A stretch of 64,000 bases of DNA from Thioclava nitratireducens (GCF_001940525.2 NZ_CP019437.1:2702501-2766500); one strand, 5' to 3'; positions 37,405 through 47,469 are shown, counted from the first letter of the stretch. The notes: generated by a model not told the origin, from the sequence alone. Made by a program: numbers and translations.

Positions 37405-37863
37405 TCAGCCGTCGGACCGGTTCCAGACGGCGCTGGAAGACGCGGGCCTCAGGCCGGGCGGCGCGGTCTCGAGATAACGCCGGAACTGCCGGACCAATTC
37501 GTCGGCGATCACCGGCTTTTCGAATTCCGCGACGATGTTCGGGAACTTGGATCGTTCGAAATTGACGACCTCCGCACCGCTGCCGACGATGACCGCGGGA
37601 ATCCCGTGCCGTTTCAGCCAGGGAAGCGCTTGGGCAGCGGCGGCTTCGTGCAGCGTGACGTCAATCACCGCCGCCAGAATCCCGCCCGGGCCATACGCCT
37701 TCAGCTCACTCACATCGCACGTGGCGCAATGCGCGACGCGGAATCCGGCCTCCTCCAGCACCTGCTCGAAGTCGAGCGCAAGGACTGTTTCACTCGTAAA
37801 AAGCACAACAGGGCGAGAACGAACCAGATCGCCTTGATATGTCTCTGCGTTCTTCTGTTCCAT
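37405..37863 (-). CDS. Stand-alone receiver-domain protein
   Basis: 152 residues containing only a CheY-like receiver: strand VVLFTSETVLALDFEQVLEEAG, candidate phospho-acceptor Asp68 (AAVIDVTLHE), Ser in VIVGSGAE and the conserved Lys116 (FEKPV). The usual acidic pair at the first strand is Ser-Glu rather than Asp-Asp. No output domain and no kinase nearby. It lies divergent from a ribbon-helix-helix gene across a repeat-rich spacer, hinting that the two are linked. Confidence 0.8.
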   Translation of the reverse strand: MEQKNAETYQGDLVRSRPVVLFTSETVLALDFEQVLEEAGFRVAHCATCDVSELKAYGPGGILAAVIDVTLHEAAAAQALPWLKRHGIPAVIVGSGAEVVNFERSKFPNIVAEFEKPVIADELVRQFRRYLETAPPGLRPASSSAVWNRSDG

Positions 37864-37951
37864 GTGTGAAGTCTAGCATAAATCTGAAGTTTTCGGTATT
37901 AATTTCAATTACATAAACTTAACACCCTCGGCCACTTGACAACTTTGACTG

Positions 37952-37995
37952 CGAGCAGTTCGTAACCTCCCTGCCCTCAATTGACAAACTGCTCG
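37952..37995. repeat. 9-bp inverted repeat in the receiver/RHH spacer
   Basis: CGAGCAGTT at 37952-37960 and AACTGCTCG at 37987-37995 are perfect reverse complements 26 bp apart. Located between divergent genes, so possibly a regulator site or a large stem. Confidence 0.6.
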
Positions 37996-38007
37996 AAGGT
38001 ATTAACC

Positions 38008-38035
38008 TTGAGTAAGCTGATTTAAGTTGAGTAAG
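38008..38035. repeat. TTGAGTAAG direct repeats upstream of the RHH gene
   Basis: Two exact copies of TTGAGTAAG at 38008-38016 and 38027-38035 (19-bp period), 23 bp upstream of the ribbon-helix-helix start. Direct or tandem short sites are the usual operator form for such proteins, so autoregulation is plausible. Confidence 0.55.
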
Positions 38036-38057
38036 TTTAGTCGGTCCGGAGGGTTTC

Positions 38058-38297
38058 ATGGCGAACGACCGCGGCAAGCGCCTGACCAGACTCCAGATCA
38101 TGGTTTCGGACGACGAAATCAAAGCACTGGATGACTGGCGTTTTTCCCAGCGGATGCCGAGCCGTGCTGCCGCCATTCGCGAACTGCTCCGACGCGGCCT
38201 CGGGGCCGAAGGCTATATCGGAGAGGCCGGCAAGCAAGGCGATTCCAGCAGTTTCGGCGTCATTGACGTCAACCCTGATCGCCCGACATCGCGGTGA
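38058..38297 (+). CDS. Ribbon-helix-helix-type DNA-binding protein
   Basis: 79 residues. RLQIMVSDDEIKALDDWRFSQRMPSRAAAIRELLRRGLG has the beta-strand plus two-helix pattern of CopG/Arc-type regulators (strand about 11-16, helices 18-28 and 34-47). The C-terminal tail is polar and likely disordered. No toxin partner is adjacent. GGAGG precedes the ATG at 38058. Its 3' end overlaps the convergent LysR gene by 29 bp. Confidence 0.78.
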   Translation: MANDRGKRLTRLQIMVSDDEIKALDDWRFSQRMPSRAAAIRELLRRGLGAEGYIGEAGKQGDSSSFGVIDVNPDRPTSR

Positions 38298-39225
38298 TGC
38301 GCGCTCGGGCGCTGTCCGTCGTGACGCTCTGCGCGACGAGCCAGTCGCGGAATTTCTTCGCCTTTGCGGAGGCACGCCGGTGAACCTTGATGTAGAAGCA
38401 CTGCGGTGACACGACGCTTTCCGCCCCGAGCGTGACGAGCTCTCCGGCCTCGATCAAGTGACCCACGAGGCCGTCCCAGCCCAGCAAGGCGCCGATGCCT
38501 TCCTTCGCCATCTGCAACCCGATCATGTAATTGTTGACGGTGATCCGTTTGCCGGTCGGCTGCGGGCACCCAAGCTCGGACAGCCAGTCGGGCCATTCGG
38601 TCCAGCGATGGCGCTCGCGGGTGATGTGGATCAGCGGGACACGAAGCAGGTCATGCGCGGAGGCGATGCCGTAACGCGCGGCAAAAGCCTCCGAGCCGAC
38701 CGCGCAGATACGGTCCTGAAAGAGCTGCGTGCAGCTTTCGTCCCCTTCGGGGAACACGCCGTAATGCAGGCTCAGATCGACGGTCGCTTCCAAATCCACC
38801 GCGTCGCTCACGATCTGCGAGACGTTAATGTCCGGGTGGGTCAGCCAGAATTCCGTCAATCTCGGGGTGAGCCAAAGCGAACTCACCGCGGTCGAGGCCA
38901 GCACCATCACGTCGTCTTCCGCGACGGGCCCGCGCATGTCGCGCACGACGTCGGAAATGGCTTCGAAGCTGCGCTGCACCGCGTTGAACAGATAGGCCCC
39001 GGCTTCGGTCAATTCGACGCCGCGATGCTGGCGCCGGAAAAGCTGCTGGCCAAGCTCCGTCTCGAGCGCCCGAATCTGATGGCTGACGGCCGTCGGGGTC
39101 ACGTTCAGCTCTGAAGCCGCCGCCTTGAAGCTTAATTTTCGGGCAGCCGCCTCGAAACAATTCAGTGAGCTAAGCGAGGGAAGATCATAGGGGCGCTGCA
39201 TGATGTCGGTTTCGAACCATTCCAT
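38269..39225 (-). CDS. LysR-family regulator (GcvA-like) of the betaine demethylation genes
   Basis: 318 residues from the ATG at 39225 (alternative ATG at 39201). The N-terminal HTH reads SLNCFEAAARKLSFKAAASELNVTPTAVSHQIRALETELG, the GcvA/AmpR-like form. The effector domain contains SLHYGVFPEGDESCTQLFQDRICAVGS. An upstream in-frame extension over the divergent oxygenase gene is rejected. Placement next to the Rieske oxygenase suggests it controls that cassette, perhaps in response to a betaine. Confidence 0.88.
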   Translation of the reverse strand: MEWFETDIMQRPYDLPSLSSLNCFEAAARKLSFKAAASELNVTPTAVSHQIRALETELGQQLFRRQHRGVELTEAGAYLFNAVQRSFEAISDVVRDMRGPVAEDDVMVLASTAVSSLWLTPRLTEFWLTHPDINVSQIVSDAVDLEATVDLSLHYGVFPEGDESCTQLFQDRICAVGSEAFAARYGIASAHDLLRVPLIHITRERHRWTEWPDWLSELGCPQPTGKRITVNNYMIGLQMAKEGIGALLGWDGLVGHLIEAGELVTLGAESVVSPQCFYIKVHRRASAKAKKFRDWLVAQSVTTDSARARITAMSGDQG

Positions 39226-39253
39226 GTCGAAATATGTCTTGGGTGAGTTCAAA

Positions 39254-39266
39254 TCATCCCGGATGA
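39254..39266. promoter_or_regulatory. Palindrome in the LysR/oxygenase spacer
   Basis: TCATCC-C-GGATGA, a perfect 6-1-6 palindrome 29 bp before the LysR start and 80 bp before the oxygenase start, flanked by CAAA and ATTTG. Candidate LysR operator. Confidence 0.5.
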
Positions 39267-39315
39267 ATATTTGTGACGTTGAGAGGCACAAAAAAGCAAA
39301 TTTGAAATGAGGTGA

Positions 39316-40575
<1,260 letters not shown>

Positions 40576-40579
40576 GCTC

Positions 40580-41651
40580 ATGGCTGCAAATGCTCAACCG
40601 CTCCTTCAGTTCTGGACCGACGACGAACCGCTGGAATGCGTCAACTTCCTGCCCGAGGCCCCGAATACGGCGAGCTTTACCTTTCGCCCGCCCTCGGGGG
40701 GCGCTGTTCCACTTCAATGCCGGGCAGTTCGTGACGCTGGAATTGCCGGTGGCGGGCGGCCCGCTGCACCGGACCTTCACGATCTCCTCCTCGCCGTCGC
40801 GGCCCACCTCCCTGACAGTCACGGTCAAGGCACAGCCGACCTCGCTCGGCACGCGCTGGATGCTCGACAATCTGCGCCCCGGCATGCGGATCAAGGCGTT
40901 GGGGCCTGCGGGGATGTTCTCGAACGTCGTGCATCCGGCGTCGAAATACCTGTTCATCTCGGCAGGCTCCGGCATCACCCCGATGATGTCGATGACGACG
41001 CAGCTCTACGATGCGGGCAGCGACCCGGACATCGTCTTCATCAACTGCGCGCGTCGTCCGTCCGAGATCATCTTCCGCGAACGGCTGGAGCATATGGCCT
41101 CGCGCCTGCCCGGCATCGCACTGACATGGGTGGTTGAAGAGCAGGATCCCTACGCGCCCTGGACCGGGATCAAGGGGCAGCTGAACCAGCTCATCCTTGG
41201 CCTCGCAGCCCCCGATTACCTCGAGCGCGAAGTGTTCTGCTGCGGCCCCGAGCCCTTCATGCGCGCGGTGCGCGAGGCGCTGACCGGGTTGGGTTTCGAC
41301 ATGGACCACTACCATCAGGAGAGCTTCAACGCGCCGGTCGCCGACCGCCCCGTCGAGCCCGAAGACGACGTGACCCCCGACGAGGATGCCGCCGTCGAGG
41401 TCACTTTCGCCAAATCCGGCAAGACCGCGAAGATCAAGGAGACCGAAACCCTGCTCGCCGCCGCGAAAGCTGCGGGCGTGCCGCTGCCGTCCGGCTGCAC
41501 TTTCGGAGTCTGTGGCACCTGCAAGATCAAGACCAAGGGCGGTCAGGTCCACATGGTCCACAATGGCGGCATCACCGATGACGAGATCGAAGACGGCTAC
41601 GTCCTCGCCTGCTGCTCGAACCCGATCGGGGATGTCTCGATCGACGCCTGA
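40580..41651 (+). pseudogene. Ferredoxin-NAD reductase partner of the Rieske oxygenase, frameshifted
   Basis: GbcB-like electron-transfer protein: FAD/NAD reductase domain (HRTFTISSSPS, SAGSGITPMMSM, VFCCGPEPFM) plus a C-terminal plant-type [2Fe-2S] domain (SGCTFGVCGTCKIK...ACCSNP). The N-terminus MAANAQPLLQFWTDDEPLECVNFLPEAPNT is in one frame (ATG 40580). After SFTFRPPSG the reading continues in another frame as ALFHFNAGQFVTLELP. Removing one G from the run of six at 40696-40701 restores a single protein of about 356 residues. A sequencing indel or a slippery tract; the rest is intact. Confidence 0.85.
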
Positions 41652-41691
41652 CGCCCCCTGCCCTCAAGACCCGACCTCAAGGAGTCCGCCC

Positions 41692-43728
41692 ATGTCCAGT
41701 GATCCGCTTCTGCAACCCTATCAGCTCAAGCATCTGACGCTGAAGAACCGCCTGATGATCACGAGCCACGAGCCCGCCTATCCCGAGGACGGGATGCCGA
41801 AGGAGCGTTACCGTGCCTATCACGTCGAGCGGGCCCGCGCGGGCGTGGCGCTCACGATGACGGCGGGCTCTGCCTCCGTCGCCCGCGACAGCCCGCCGGT
41901 CTTCAACAACGTCCTCGCCTGGAAAGACGAGGTCGTCGGCTGGATGAAAGAGCTGACGGATGCCTGCCACGAGCACGACTGCGCCGTGATGATCCAGCTG
42001 ACCCATCTCGGACGCCGCACCCGCTGGGACAAGGCAGACTGGCTTCCGGTCGTCTCGCCCAGCCACGAACGCGAAGCCTCGCACAAGGCCTTTCCGAAGA
42101 AGGCCGAGGATTGGGACATCTCGCGCATCATCGAGGACTATGCCGACGCCGCCGAACGCATGAAAGCGGCTGGGCTCGACGGGATCGAGCTGCAAGCCTA
42201 TGGCCACCTGATGGATCAGTTCTGGTCGCCTCTGACGAACGAACTGGACGGGCCTTACGGCGGCAGCCTGGAGAACCGGCTGCGCTTTACCTTCGACACG
42301 CTCAAGGCGATCCGCGCGCGGGTGGGCGACGAGTTCATCGTCGGCGTGCGCTACACCGGCGACGAGGATCTGCCCGGCGGCATCACCCGCGAAGAAGGGT
42401 TGGAAATCTCGCGGCGGCTGAAAGACAGCGGCATGGTCGATTTCCTCAACGTGGTGAAGGGCCATATCGACACCGACGCGGGGCTGACCGACGTGATTCC
42501 GGTGCAGGGCATGCGCAGCGCGCCGCATCTCGACTTCGCCGGAGAGATCCGCGCCGCCACCCAGTTCCCGACCTTCCACGCCGCCAAGATTCAGGATGTC
42601 GCCACCGCGCGGCACGCCATCGCGGAGGGCAAGCTCGACATGGTCGGCATGACCCGCGCCCACATGGCCGACCCCCATATCGTCGCCAAGATCATGCGCG
42701 GCGAGGAAGAGCGTATCCGGCCCTGCGTGGGCGCGAATTACTGCCTCGACCGGATCTATCAGGGCGGCATGGCGCTGTGCCTGCACAACCCATCGACCGG
42801 GCGCGAACTGGAAATGCCGCATGAGATTACCAAGGCCGACGCGTCGCGCCGGGTGGTCATCGTCGGCGCCGGTCCGGCCGGACTGGAGGCCGCGCGCGTG
42901 GCCGCCGAACGCGGCCATGAGGTCATCGTGCACGAGGCCGCCAACGATCCCGGCGGACAGGTACGCCTCACGGCGCAATCCAAGCGCCGCCACGAGATGA
43001 TCCAGCTGATCCAGTGGCGTTTCGCGGAATGCGAGCGTCTTGGCGTGAGTTTCCGCTTCAACAGCTATGCCGACGCGGACACCATCCGTGCAGAACAGCC
43101 CGATGTCGTCGTGATCGCGACCGGCGGGCTGCCGCATACCGAGGTGCTGGCCGCAGGCGACAATCTTGTCGTCTCATCCTGGGATATCCTGTCGGGCGAC
43201 GCCCGCCCCGGCAGCAACGTGCTGATTTATGACGACGCTGGCGACTACGCCGCCCTGCAAGCCGCCGAGACCCTCGCCGCCGGCGGCGCCAAGGTCGAGA
43301 TCATGACGCGCGACCGCAATTTCTCCTCCGAGGTCATGGCGATGTCGCTGACCCCGGCCTTGCGCGAATTGCAGGCCCGCGACGTGACCTTCACCGTGCT
43401 CTGGAAGCTGACGGGCGTGGCGAAGGCCGGCAACGGCCTGGTCGCGACCATCGGCAGCGATTACGGCGACTTCACCCGCGAGCGGCATGTCGATCAGGTC
43501 GTCGTCAATCACGGCACCCGGCCGCTGGACGACATCTATTTCGATCTGCGCGACGGCTCGAGCAATCAGGGCGAGGTCGATTACGAGGCTCTGATCGCGG
43601 GCGAACCGCAGAGGGTCGCGCGGAACCCGGACGGCACCTATCAGCTTTTCCGGATCGGCGACGCGGTCGCGGCGCGCAACACTCACGCCGCAATCTACGA
43701 CGCGCTGCGGCTGGTGCGGACGGTCTGA
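41692..43728 (+). CDS. FMN/FAD-dependent N-demethylase (DgcA/StcD-like, TMADH family)
   Basis: 678 residues. N-terminal old-yellow-enzyme barrel (LKNRLMITSHEPAYPEDGMP, MIQLTHLGRRT, ELDGPYGGSLENRLRF) and C-terminal FAD/NAD(P)-binding halves (VVIVGAGPAGLEAARVAAERGHEV). The iron-sulphur motif is C-x2-A-x2-C-x11-C: the second cysteine of the classical C-x2-C-x2-C-x12-C is alanine, as I recall also for dimethylglycine/N-methylproline demethylases. It would take the product of the upstream Rieske oxygenase. Start at the ATG with AAGGAG 9 bases upstream. Confidence 0.85.
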   Translation: MSSDPLLQPYQLKHLTLKNRLMITSHEPAYPEDGMPKERYRAYHVERARAGVALTMTAGSASVARDSPPVFNNVLAWKDEVVGWMKELTDACHEHDCAVMIQLTHLGRRTRWDKADWLPVVSPSHEREASHKAFPKKAEDWDISRIIEDYADAAERMKAAGLDGIELQAYGHLMDQFWSPLTNELDGPYGGSLENRLRFTFDTLKAIRARVGDEFIVGVRYTGDEDLPGGITREEGLEISRRLKDSGMVDFLNVVKGHIDTDAGLTDVIPVQGMRSAPHLDFAGEIRAATQFPTFHAAKIQDVATARHAIAEGKLDMVGMTRAHMADPHIVAKIMRGEEERIRPCVGANYCLDRIYQGGMALCLHNPSTGRELEMPHEITKADASRRVVIVGAGPAGLEAARVAAERGHEVIVHEAANDPGGQVRLTAQSKRRHEMIQLIQWRFAECERLGVSFRFNSYADADTIRAEQPDVVVIATGGLPHTEVLAAGDNLVVSSWDILSGDARPGSNVLIYDDAGDYAALQAAETLAAGGAKVEIMTRDRNFSSEVMAMSLTPALRELQARDVTFTVLWKLTGVAKAGNGLVATIGSDYGDFTRERHVDQVVVNHGTRPLDDIYFDLRDGSSNQGEVDYEALIAGEPQRVARNPDGTYQLFRIGDAVAARNTHAAIYDALRLVRTV

Positions 43729-43779
43729 TGCGTTCGTGACGGCTCGATGGCGCGGGGCGACAGCCCAGGCCCTTGCGCA

Positions 43780-44529
43780 TCAGATCCGGGTCTCGCTGAC
43801 GAGGCGCAGGCCCAGATGCGCGGGCGGGCTTCCGACGGCACAGCCGCCCCGCGCCGGATCTCGCACCAGAAACGGGATAGCTGCGACATGCTCGCCGCCC
43901 GCGAAAAAGGCCGCGCAGCGCTTCGGATCGACCGAGCCGCCGCCCTCCCCGCCATAGCAGTCCTGCGTCCATTCCCAGACCGACCCGTCGAGATCGACGA
44001 TCCCCTCGGCGCTGGTCGAGAAGCTGCCCCGCGGCGACAGCTTGCGCGGCGCGAGACCGCTCGTCAGGTAGGTCGAGGCCCATGTCAGGTCAGGATCGGT
44101 GAAGATCGGGTCTTCCTTCTCTGGCAGCACGTCCTTGGCCATGAACTGCCACTCGGCGATCGTCGGCAGCCGGAATTCGTGACGCGCCTTGCGGTTGATC
44201 CAGCCGAGATACTGCTCGACGTCGACATGGCTCAGCCCGGTCGCCGGGGTGGCCTCCGGCGCACTGCCGTGCGGCGCGCGCAAGGCAAGCTCGCAGGCGC
44301 CGTCCGCGTGGCAACGGTTCCACTCCGCGACGGTCACCTCGTATTTCTGAACGTAGAGCGCGTAGCCGTCGGGCAGCGTCACCGCCCGCTCGGCCATCTG
44401 GGGCACGTAATCGAGATCGGGGCCGCGCAGGAAACCCCACGCGGCCCCGAGGGCGAGGATCGCCGCACCCGCCGCAAGCACCTGACGAAGGGAAAGACGT
44501 GGTGCGCGCGAACTGAGCTTGGCGATCAT
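43780..44529 (-). CDS. nirV: NirV-like SUMF1/FGE-domain protein
   Basis: 249 residues: an N-terminal membrane anchor (VLAAGAAILALGAAWGFL) then a formylglycine-generating-enzyme-like fold (YVQKYEVTVAEWNRC, RLPTIAEWQFMA, VDLDGSVWEWTQDCYGG, HLGLRLVSE). NirV proteins commonly follow nirK in denitrifiers. Their exact role is unsettled. It lies 16 bp downstream of nirK in the same operon. Confidence 0.85.
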   Translation of the reverse strand: MIAKLSSRAPRLSLRQVLAAGAAILALGAAWGFLRGPDLDYVPQMAERAVTLPDGYALYVQKYEVTVAEWNRCHADGACELALRAPHGSAPEATPATGLSHVDVEQYLGWINRKARHEFRLPTIAEWQFMAKDVLPEKEDPIFTDPDLTWASTYLTSGLAPRKLSPRGSFSTSAEGIVDLDGSVWEWTQDCYGGEGGGSVDPKRCAAFFAGGEHVAAIPFLVRDPARGGCAVGSPPAHLGLRLVSETRI

Positions 44530-44545
44530 CTCCGGTCTCCTTCGA

Positions 44546-45769
44546 TCAGGTTTCCACCACGTGGGGCGGCATCACCTGCTCCATCAGGGCGTTGTCCCAG
44601 GCACCGTCCACCACGAAGTGGGCCGTCGCGCCCAGCAGGGCCGCCTCGATCAGGTTGTGGTTGACGTAGGCATAGACGCCCGGCTGCAGGAAGGTGTACA
44701 TCGCCGCCCCCGCGCTGCCGCCGCGGATGAACCAGGTCTCCTGATCCTTCTGCGGGGGATTGGCGAATTTGCCGTTCTCCCAGACATAGTCGCCATGACC
44801 GCCGATCAGGTGCGGACGGGTGTCGCGGTTCGCCTGATTGTGGATCATCAAAACCGTGTCGCCGACCTTGGCCTTGAACGCATTCTCGCCGGTCAGAGCC
44901 CCGACCGAGCCGTTGAACACGGAGTGGGTCGGCGTGAGCGTGCGCATCGCCTCGACACTGTCGGAGAAGTCCTCGCCGGCGACCTCGTAGGTCTTGTAAT
45001 CGCCGTTCTCGTCCATCGGCAGATAGAAGTCCTGCTCGCCGATATAGGCGATCGTGTCGTAGCGCAGCGGGTTGCCCTCGGCATCCTTGAGCCCGTCACG
45101 CGGCAGCACCATCAGCGTGCCGTTCATGCCGTGGGTGACGTGGTAGGGGATCATCGCCCCGCCCGGCGCGCAGTGATAGGTGAACACGCCCGGCCGCGTC
45201 GCCTTGAAGCGCAGCACCGTTTCCTCGCCGGGATAGACATGGGTCAGGCCACCGCCGCCCAGCGCGCCCGAGGAGGCGTGGAAGTCGATATTGTGCTCCA
45301 TCTGCGAGTCGGCGGGGTTGGCGAGGGTCAGTTCGACATAGTCGTCCTGGTGCACGATGATCAGCGGGCCGGGAACCGAGCCGTTATAGGTCAGCGCCCA
45401 GATGCTCGCGCCGGTATCCTCGTCCACCGTCAGCAGAACCTCCTTGGTCTCCATGCGGATCTCGACGATTTTCGGGCCACCCGTCGCGACCTGTTCGTGT
45501 GCGGGAGCAAAAGGCGGCGCGACCAGCTCCTGGCGGACGCGGGTATAGCCCGACAGGTCCACCTTCGGAGCGGCGACCTGCGCCTCGGCTTCGGCGAGGA
45601 TGAATTTCGGCGCGGCAGGGCGCGGCGCGACATGGGGCGCCATGCGCTTGGACGGGGTTCCGGCCATCCCGGCCCCTGCGGTCATCGCCGCGGCACCTGC
45701 CAGAAGCGACCCGCGCAGCACATTGCGCCGATTGGTCTTCACGAGAGCTGGATTGATAAATTTAGGCAT
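44546..45769 (-). CDS. nirK: Copper-containing nitrite reductase
   Basis: Periplasmic trimeric enzyme reducing nitrite to NO. 407 residues with a Tat-like signal ([22 protein letters not shown]). Two cupredoxin domains carry the copper ligands: His in [11 protein letters not shown], the Cys-His-Met of [19 protein letters not shown], and the second-domain His in [16 protein letters not shown]. Downstream of pseudoazurin, its likely electron donor, and upstream of nirV. A strong GGAGG precedes the ATG. Transcription probably comes from the NnrR-type promoter ahead of pseudoazurin. Confidence 0.95.
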   Translation of the reverse strand: MPKFINPALVKTNRRNVLRGSLLAGAAAMTAGAGMAGTPSKRMAPHVAPRPAAPKFILAEAEAQVAAPKVDLSGYTRVRQELVAPPFAPAHEQVATGGPKIVEIRMETKEVLLTVDEDTGASIWALTYNGSVPGPLIIVHQDDYVELTLANPADSQMEHNIDFHASSGALGGGGLTHVYPGEETVLRFKATRPGVFTYHCAPGGAMIPYHVTHGMNGTLMVLPRDGLKDAEGNPLRYDTIAYIGEQDFYLPMDENGDYKTYEVAGEDFSDSVEAMRTLTPTHSVFNGSVGALTGENAFKAKVGDTVLMIHNQANRDTRPHLIGGHGDYVWENGKFANPPQKDQETWFIRGGSAGAAMYTFLQPGVYAYVNHNLIEAALLGATAHFVVDGAWDNALMEQVMPPHVVET

Positions 45770-45793
45770 TTTAGCCTCCGATGGTTAAAAGTA

Positions 45794-45819
45794 GCAGGAA
45801 GTTGTCGCGCGTTTCCTGC
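45794..45819 (-). terminator. Hairpin between pseudoazurin and nirK
   Basis: Stem GCAGGAA/TTCCTGC (7 bp), 12-base loop, followed on the minus strand by TACTTTT. It would act as a partial terminator or as a 3'-end stabiliser for the pseudoazurin message, giving different levels of the two proteins. Confidence 0.5.
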
Positions 45820-45828
45820 CGCGGGCGC

Positions 45829-46257
45829 TCACAGCGCGCCCAATTCCGCTTCGAAGCGTTCCTTGGCTTTCTTCGGCACACGGCCCTCGAGGAACCCTTC
45901 GGGTGCCTTGGCGTCGCCCACCGAGATCAGCATCACCATGCCCATCGCGTAGTGCGGCTTGCAGCGCACCGCGTAGAGCCCTTCGGTGTCGAGCGTGACC
46001 TCGACGTCCTTGTTGACCTTGCCGGCGAAGCCCTCGGCCCCGTCCGGGATCATGCCGTCGATGGTTTCGGCGTTATGGCCCTTGTCGGTGGGAACGAAGC
46101 GGATCGTGTCGCCGGGGGCGGCCTTCACGAAGGCCGGTTCGAAGACCATCACGCCCTTTTCGCCCTTGTTGAGCATGTGGACTTCGTAGGTCTCGGCGCT
46201 TGCCGCCCCGCCCAGAAGGGCGGTCATCGCGAGGGCGGAAATCAGGGTGCGGATCAT
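45829..46257 (-). CDS. Pseudoazurin (blue copper electron donor)
   Basis: 142 residues from the ATG at 46257, giving a signal peptide (MIRTLISALAMTALLGGAASA). An upstream extension to 46374 runs through the promoter and is rejected. Type-1 copper ligands are visible: His in DKGHNAETIDG, Cys/His/Met in YAVRCKPHYAMGM. Donates electrons to NirK in the periplasm. First gene of the paz-nirK-nirV unit, with an FNR/NnrR box 70 bp upstream. Confidence 0.92.
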   Translation of the reverse strand: MIRTLISALAMTALLGGAASAETYEVHMLNKGEKGVMVFEPAFVKAAPGDTIRFVPTDKGHNAETIDGMIPDGAEGFAGKVNKDVEVTLDTEGLYAVRCKPHYAMGMVMLISVGDAKAPEGFLEGRVPKKAKERFEAELGAL

Positions 46258-46320
46258 CTCTTGTCCTTTCCTTGCATCCTTGGATTGCCCTTGGTTTAGC
46301 GAACTCCGCGCCGCCGTTTT

Positions 46321-46334
46321 TTGCTCTGGCGCAA
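46321..46334. promoter_or_regulatory. NnrR/FNR-type box of the paz-nirK-nirV promoter
   Basis: TTGCTCTGGCGCAA, a 14-bp dyad of TTGC-N6-GCAA form. On the minus strand a -10-like TAAACC (46298-46293) is centred 32 bp from the box centre, which puts the box at about -41.5, the class II Crp/Fnr activator position. nnrR itself starts 90 bp on the other side. Confidence 0.75.
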
Positions 46335-46424
46335 ACTTCGCGGCGCTTTTCACGAAATCGCGATATTTTTTCACCCGCCGCTCGCGCGTGCGTGACTTTT
46401 CGTATTGGACGTGGGGGTGGCCGT

Positions 46425-47174
46425 ATGTTTAGAGAAGGCATGAGCGCGCCTGCCTCCCGCAAGACCATGCCGCGGCTCGACGAGAGCCTGCTGACGCCGA
46501 TGCCCCCGTTCTCCCGACTGGAGAAACGGCAAATTCGCGAGATTCTCGATCTCGCCAGCGTACGCCGCTTCGACGAGGGCGTGGCCGTCTTCGAGGAAGG
46601 CGCCCCGGCCGAACGGTTCTACATGCTGCTCGACGGCTATATCCGGGTGATGCGGATCACCCCCACGGGCGAGCAGGTGATCGCGCTGCATATCCCCTCG
46701 GGGCAGCTTTTCGGGATCGCGCAGGCGATCGGGCGTACCACCTACCCCGCCACTTCGGTCACCGCTTCGGAGGCGATCGTGCTGGGCTGGCCGATGCGGC
46801 TCTGGGATCAGTTCGTGGCGCAGTATGACGGCTTCGCGACAGAGACCTACAAGACCGTCGGACAGCGTCTTGGCGAGATGAACAACCGCATCGTCGAGAT
46901 GGCCACCCAACAGGTCGAGCAGCGGGTCGCCAATTCGCTTCTACGACTGATCAATCAGACCGGGCGCAAGGTCGAGGCCGGAATCGAGATCGATTTCCCG
47001 ATCACCCGGCAGGATCTCTCGGAGATGACCGGAACGACGCTGCACACGGTCTCGCGGCTGATGAGCGCGTGGGAAAAACAGGGGCTGGTCGCCAGCCGCC
47101 GCAAGCGGATCACCGTGACCGATGCGCATCGTCTGGTGCTGATCTGCCGCGGGGAGCTGCCCCCCTCTCGGTAG
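46425..47174 (+). CDS. nnrR: Crp/Fnr-family NO-responsive regulator NnrR
   Basis: 249 residues from the ATG at 46425 (46440 is an alternative). Cyclic-nucleotide-type beta barrel (FEEGAPAERFYMLLDGYIRVMRITPTGEQVIALHIPSGQLFGIAQAIG), dimerisation helix, and HTH at the C-terminus (ITRQDLSEMTGTTLHTVSRLMSAWEKQGLV). There is no N-terminal cysteine cluster, so it is not an oxygen-sensing Fnr; the NnrR/NNR class fits. Sits between the nir and nor operons and should activate both in the presence of NO. Confidence 0.88.
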   Translation: MFREGMSAPASRKTMPRLDESLLTPMPPFSRLEKRQIREILDLASVRRFDEGVAVFEEGAPAERFYMLLDGYIRVMRITPTGEQVIALHIPSGQLFGIAQAIGRTTYPATSVTASEAIVLGWPMRLWDQFVAQYDGFATETYKTVGQRLGEMNNRIVEMATQQVEQRVANSLLRLINQTGRKVEAGIEIDFPITRQDLSEMTGTTLHTVSRLMSAWEKQGLVASRRKRITVTDAHRLVLICRGELPPSR

Positions 47175-47190
47175 CTGCCCCGATAGTCGT

Positions 47191-47406
47191 CTAGGCAGCC
47201 GCCTCGATCGCCGCGCCCAGCTCGGCGATGAACGCGTCGAGATCGAGGTGATACTCGGTGCAGGCATCGTCGATCGTGTGGAACGGGTTCACCAGACAGC
47301 CGACGCAGAGCATCTTGTGACGCATGAACACCTCGATCGTCGCGGGCCATTCGCGCATCAGCGCGTCAAGCGTGACATCCGGGTTCTTCCAGCTGGGTTT
47401 TGACAT
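47191..47406 (-). CDS. DUF1858-domain protein with CxxC motif
   Basis: 71 residues. DVTLDALMREWPATIEVFMRHKMLCVGCLVNPFHTIDDACTEYHLD is a clear DUF1858 pattern with Cys34 and Cys37. Related domains occur in ScdA/YtfE/RIC-like di-iron repair proteins and in hybrid-cluster contexts. Here it stands alone between nnrR and norC, divergent from norC, so a role in NO or iron-sulphur stress is likely but unproven. It is convergent with nnrR. Confidence 0.82.
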   Translation of the reverse strand: MSKPSWKNPDVTLDALMREWPATIEVFMRHKMLCVGCLVNPFHTIDDACTEYHLDLDAFIAELGAAIEAAA

Positions 47407-47455
47407 GGCGGGACCTCTCTGCCGACCACGCTAATCCCGGCAATCCCATCAAACG

Positions 47456-47469
47456 TTGTGCTGGCGCAA
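47456..47469 (+). promoter_or_regulatory. NnrR/FNR-type box of the nor promoter
   Basis: TTGTGCTGGCGCAA, sharing the 13-base core CTGGCGCAAACTT with the nir box. A -10-like TATCCC (47492-47497) is centred 32 bp downstream, the same spacing as at the nir promoter, giving a class II position. Lies 62 bp before norC and 50 bp before the divergent DUF1858 gene. Confidence 0.78.

Noticed and set aside
38058..38297. Antitoxin of a toxin-antitoxin pair
   Set aside because: The ribbon-helix-helix protein has no adjacent small toxin-like gene; the neighbours are a receiver protein and a LysR gene.
46200..46424. Upstream extension of nnrR through the nir promoter
   Set aside because: It covers the NnrR box and the pseudoazurin signal region; later ATGs fit Crp/Fnr length.
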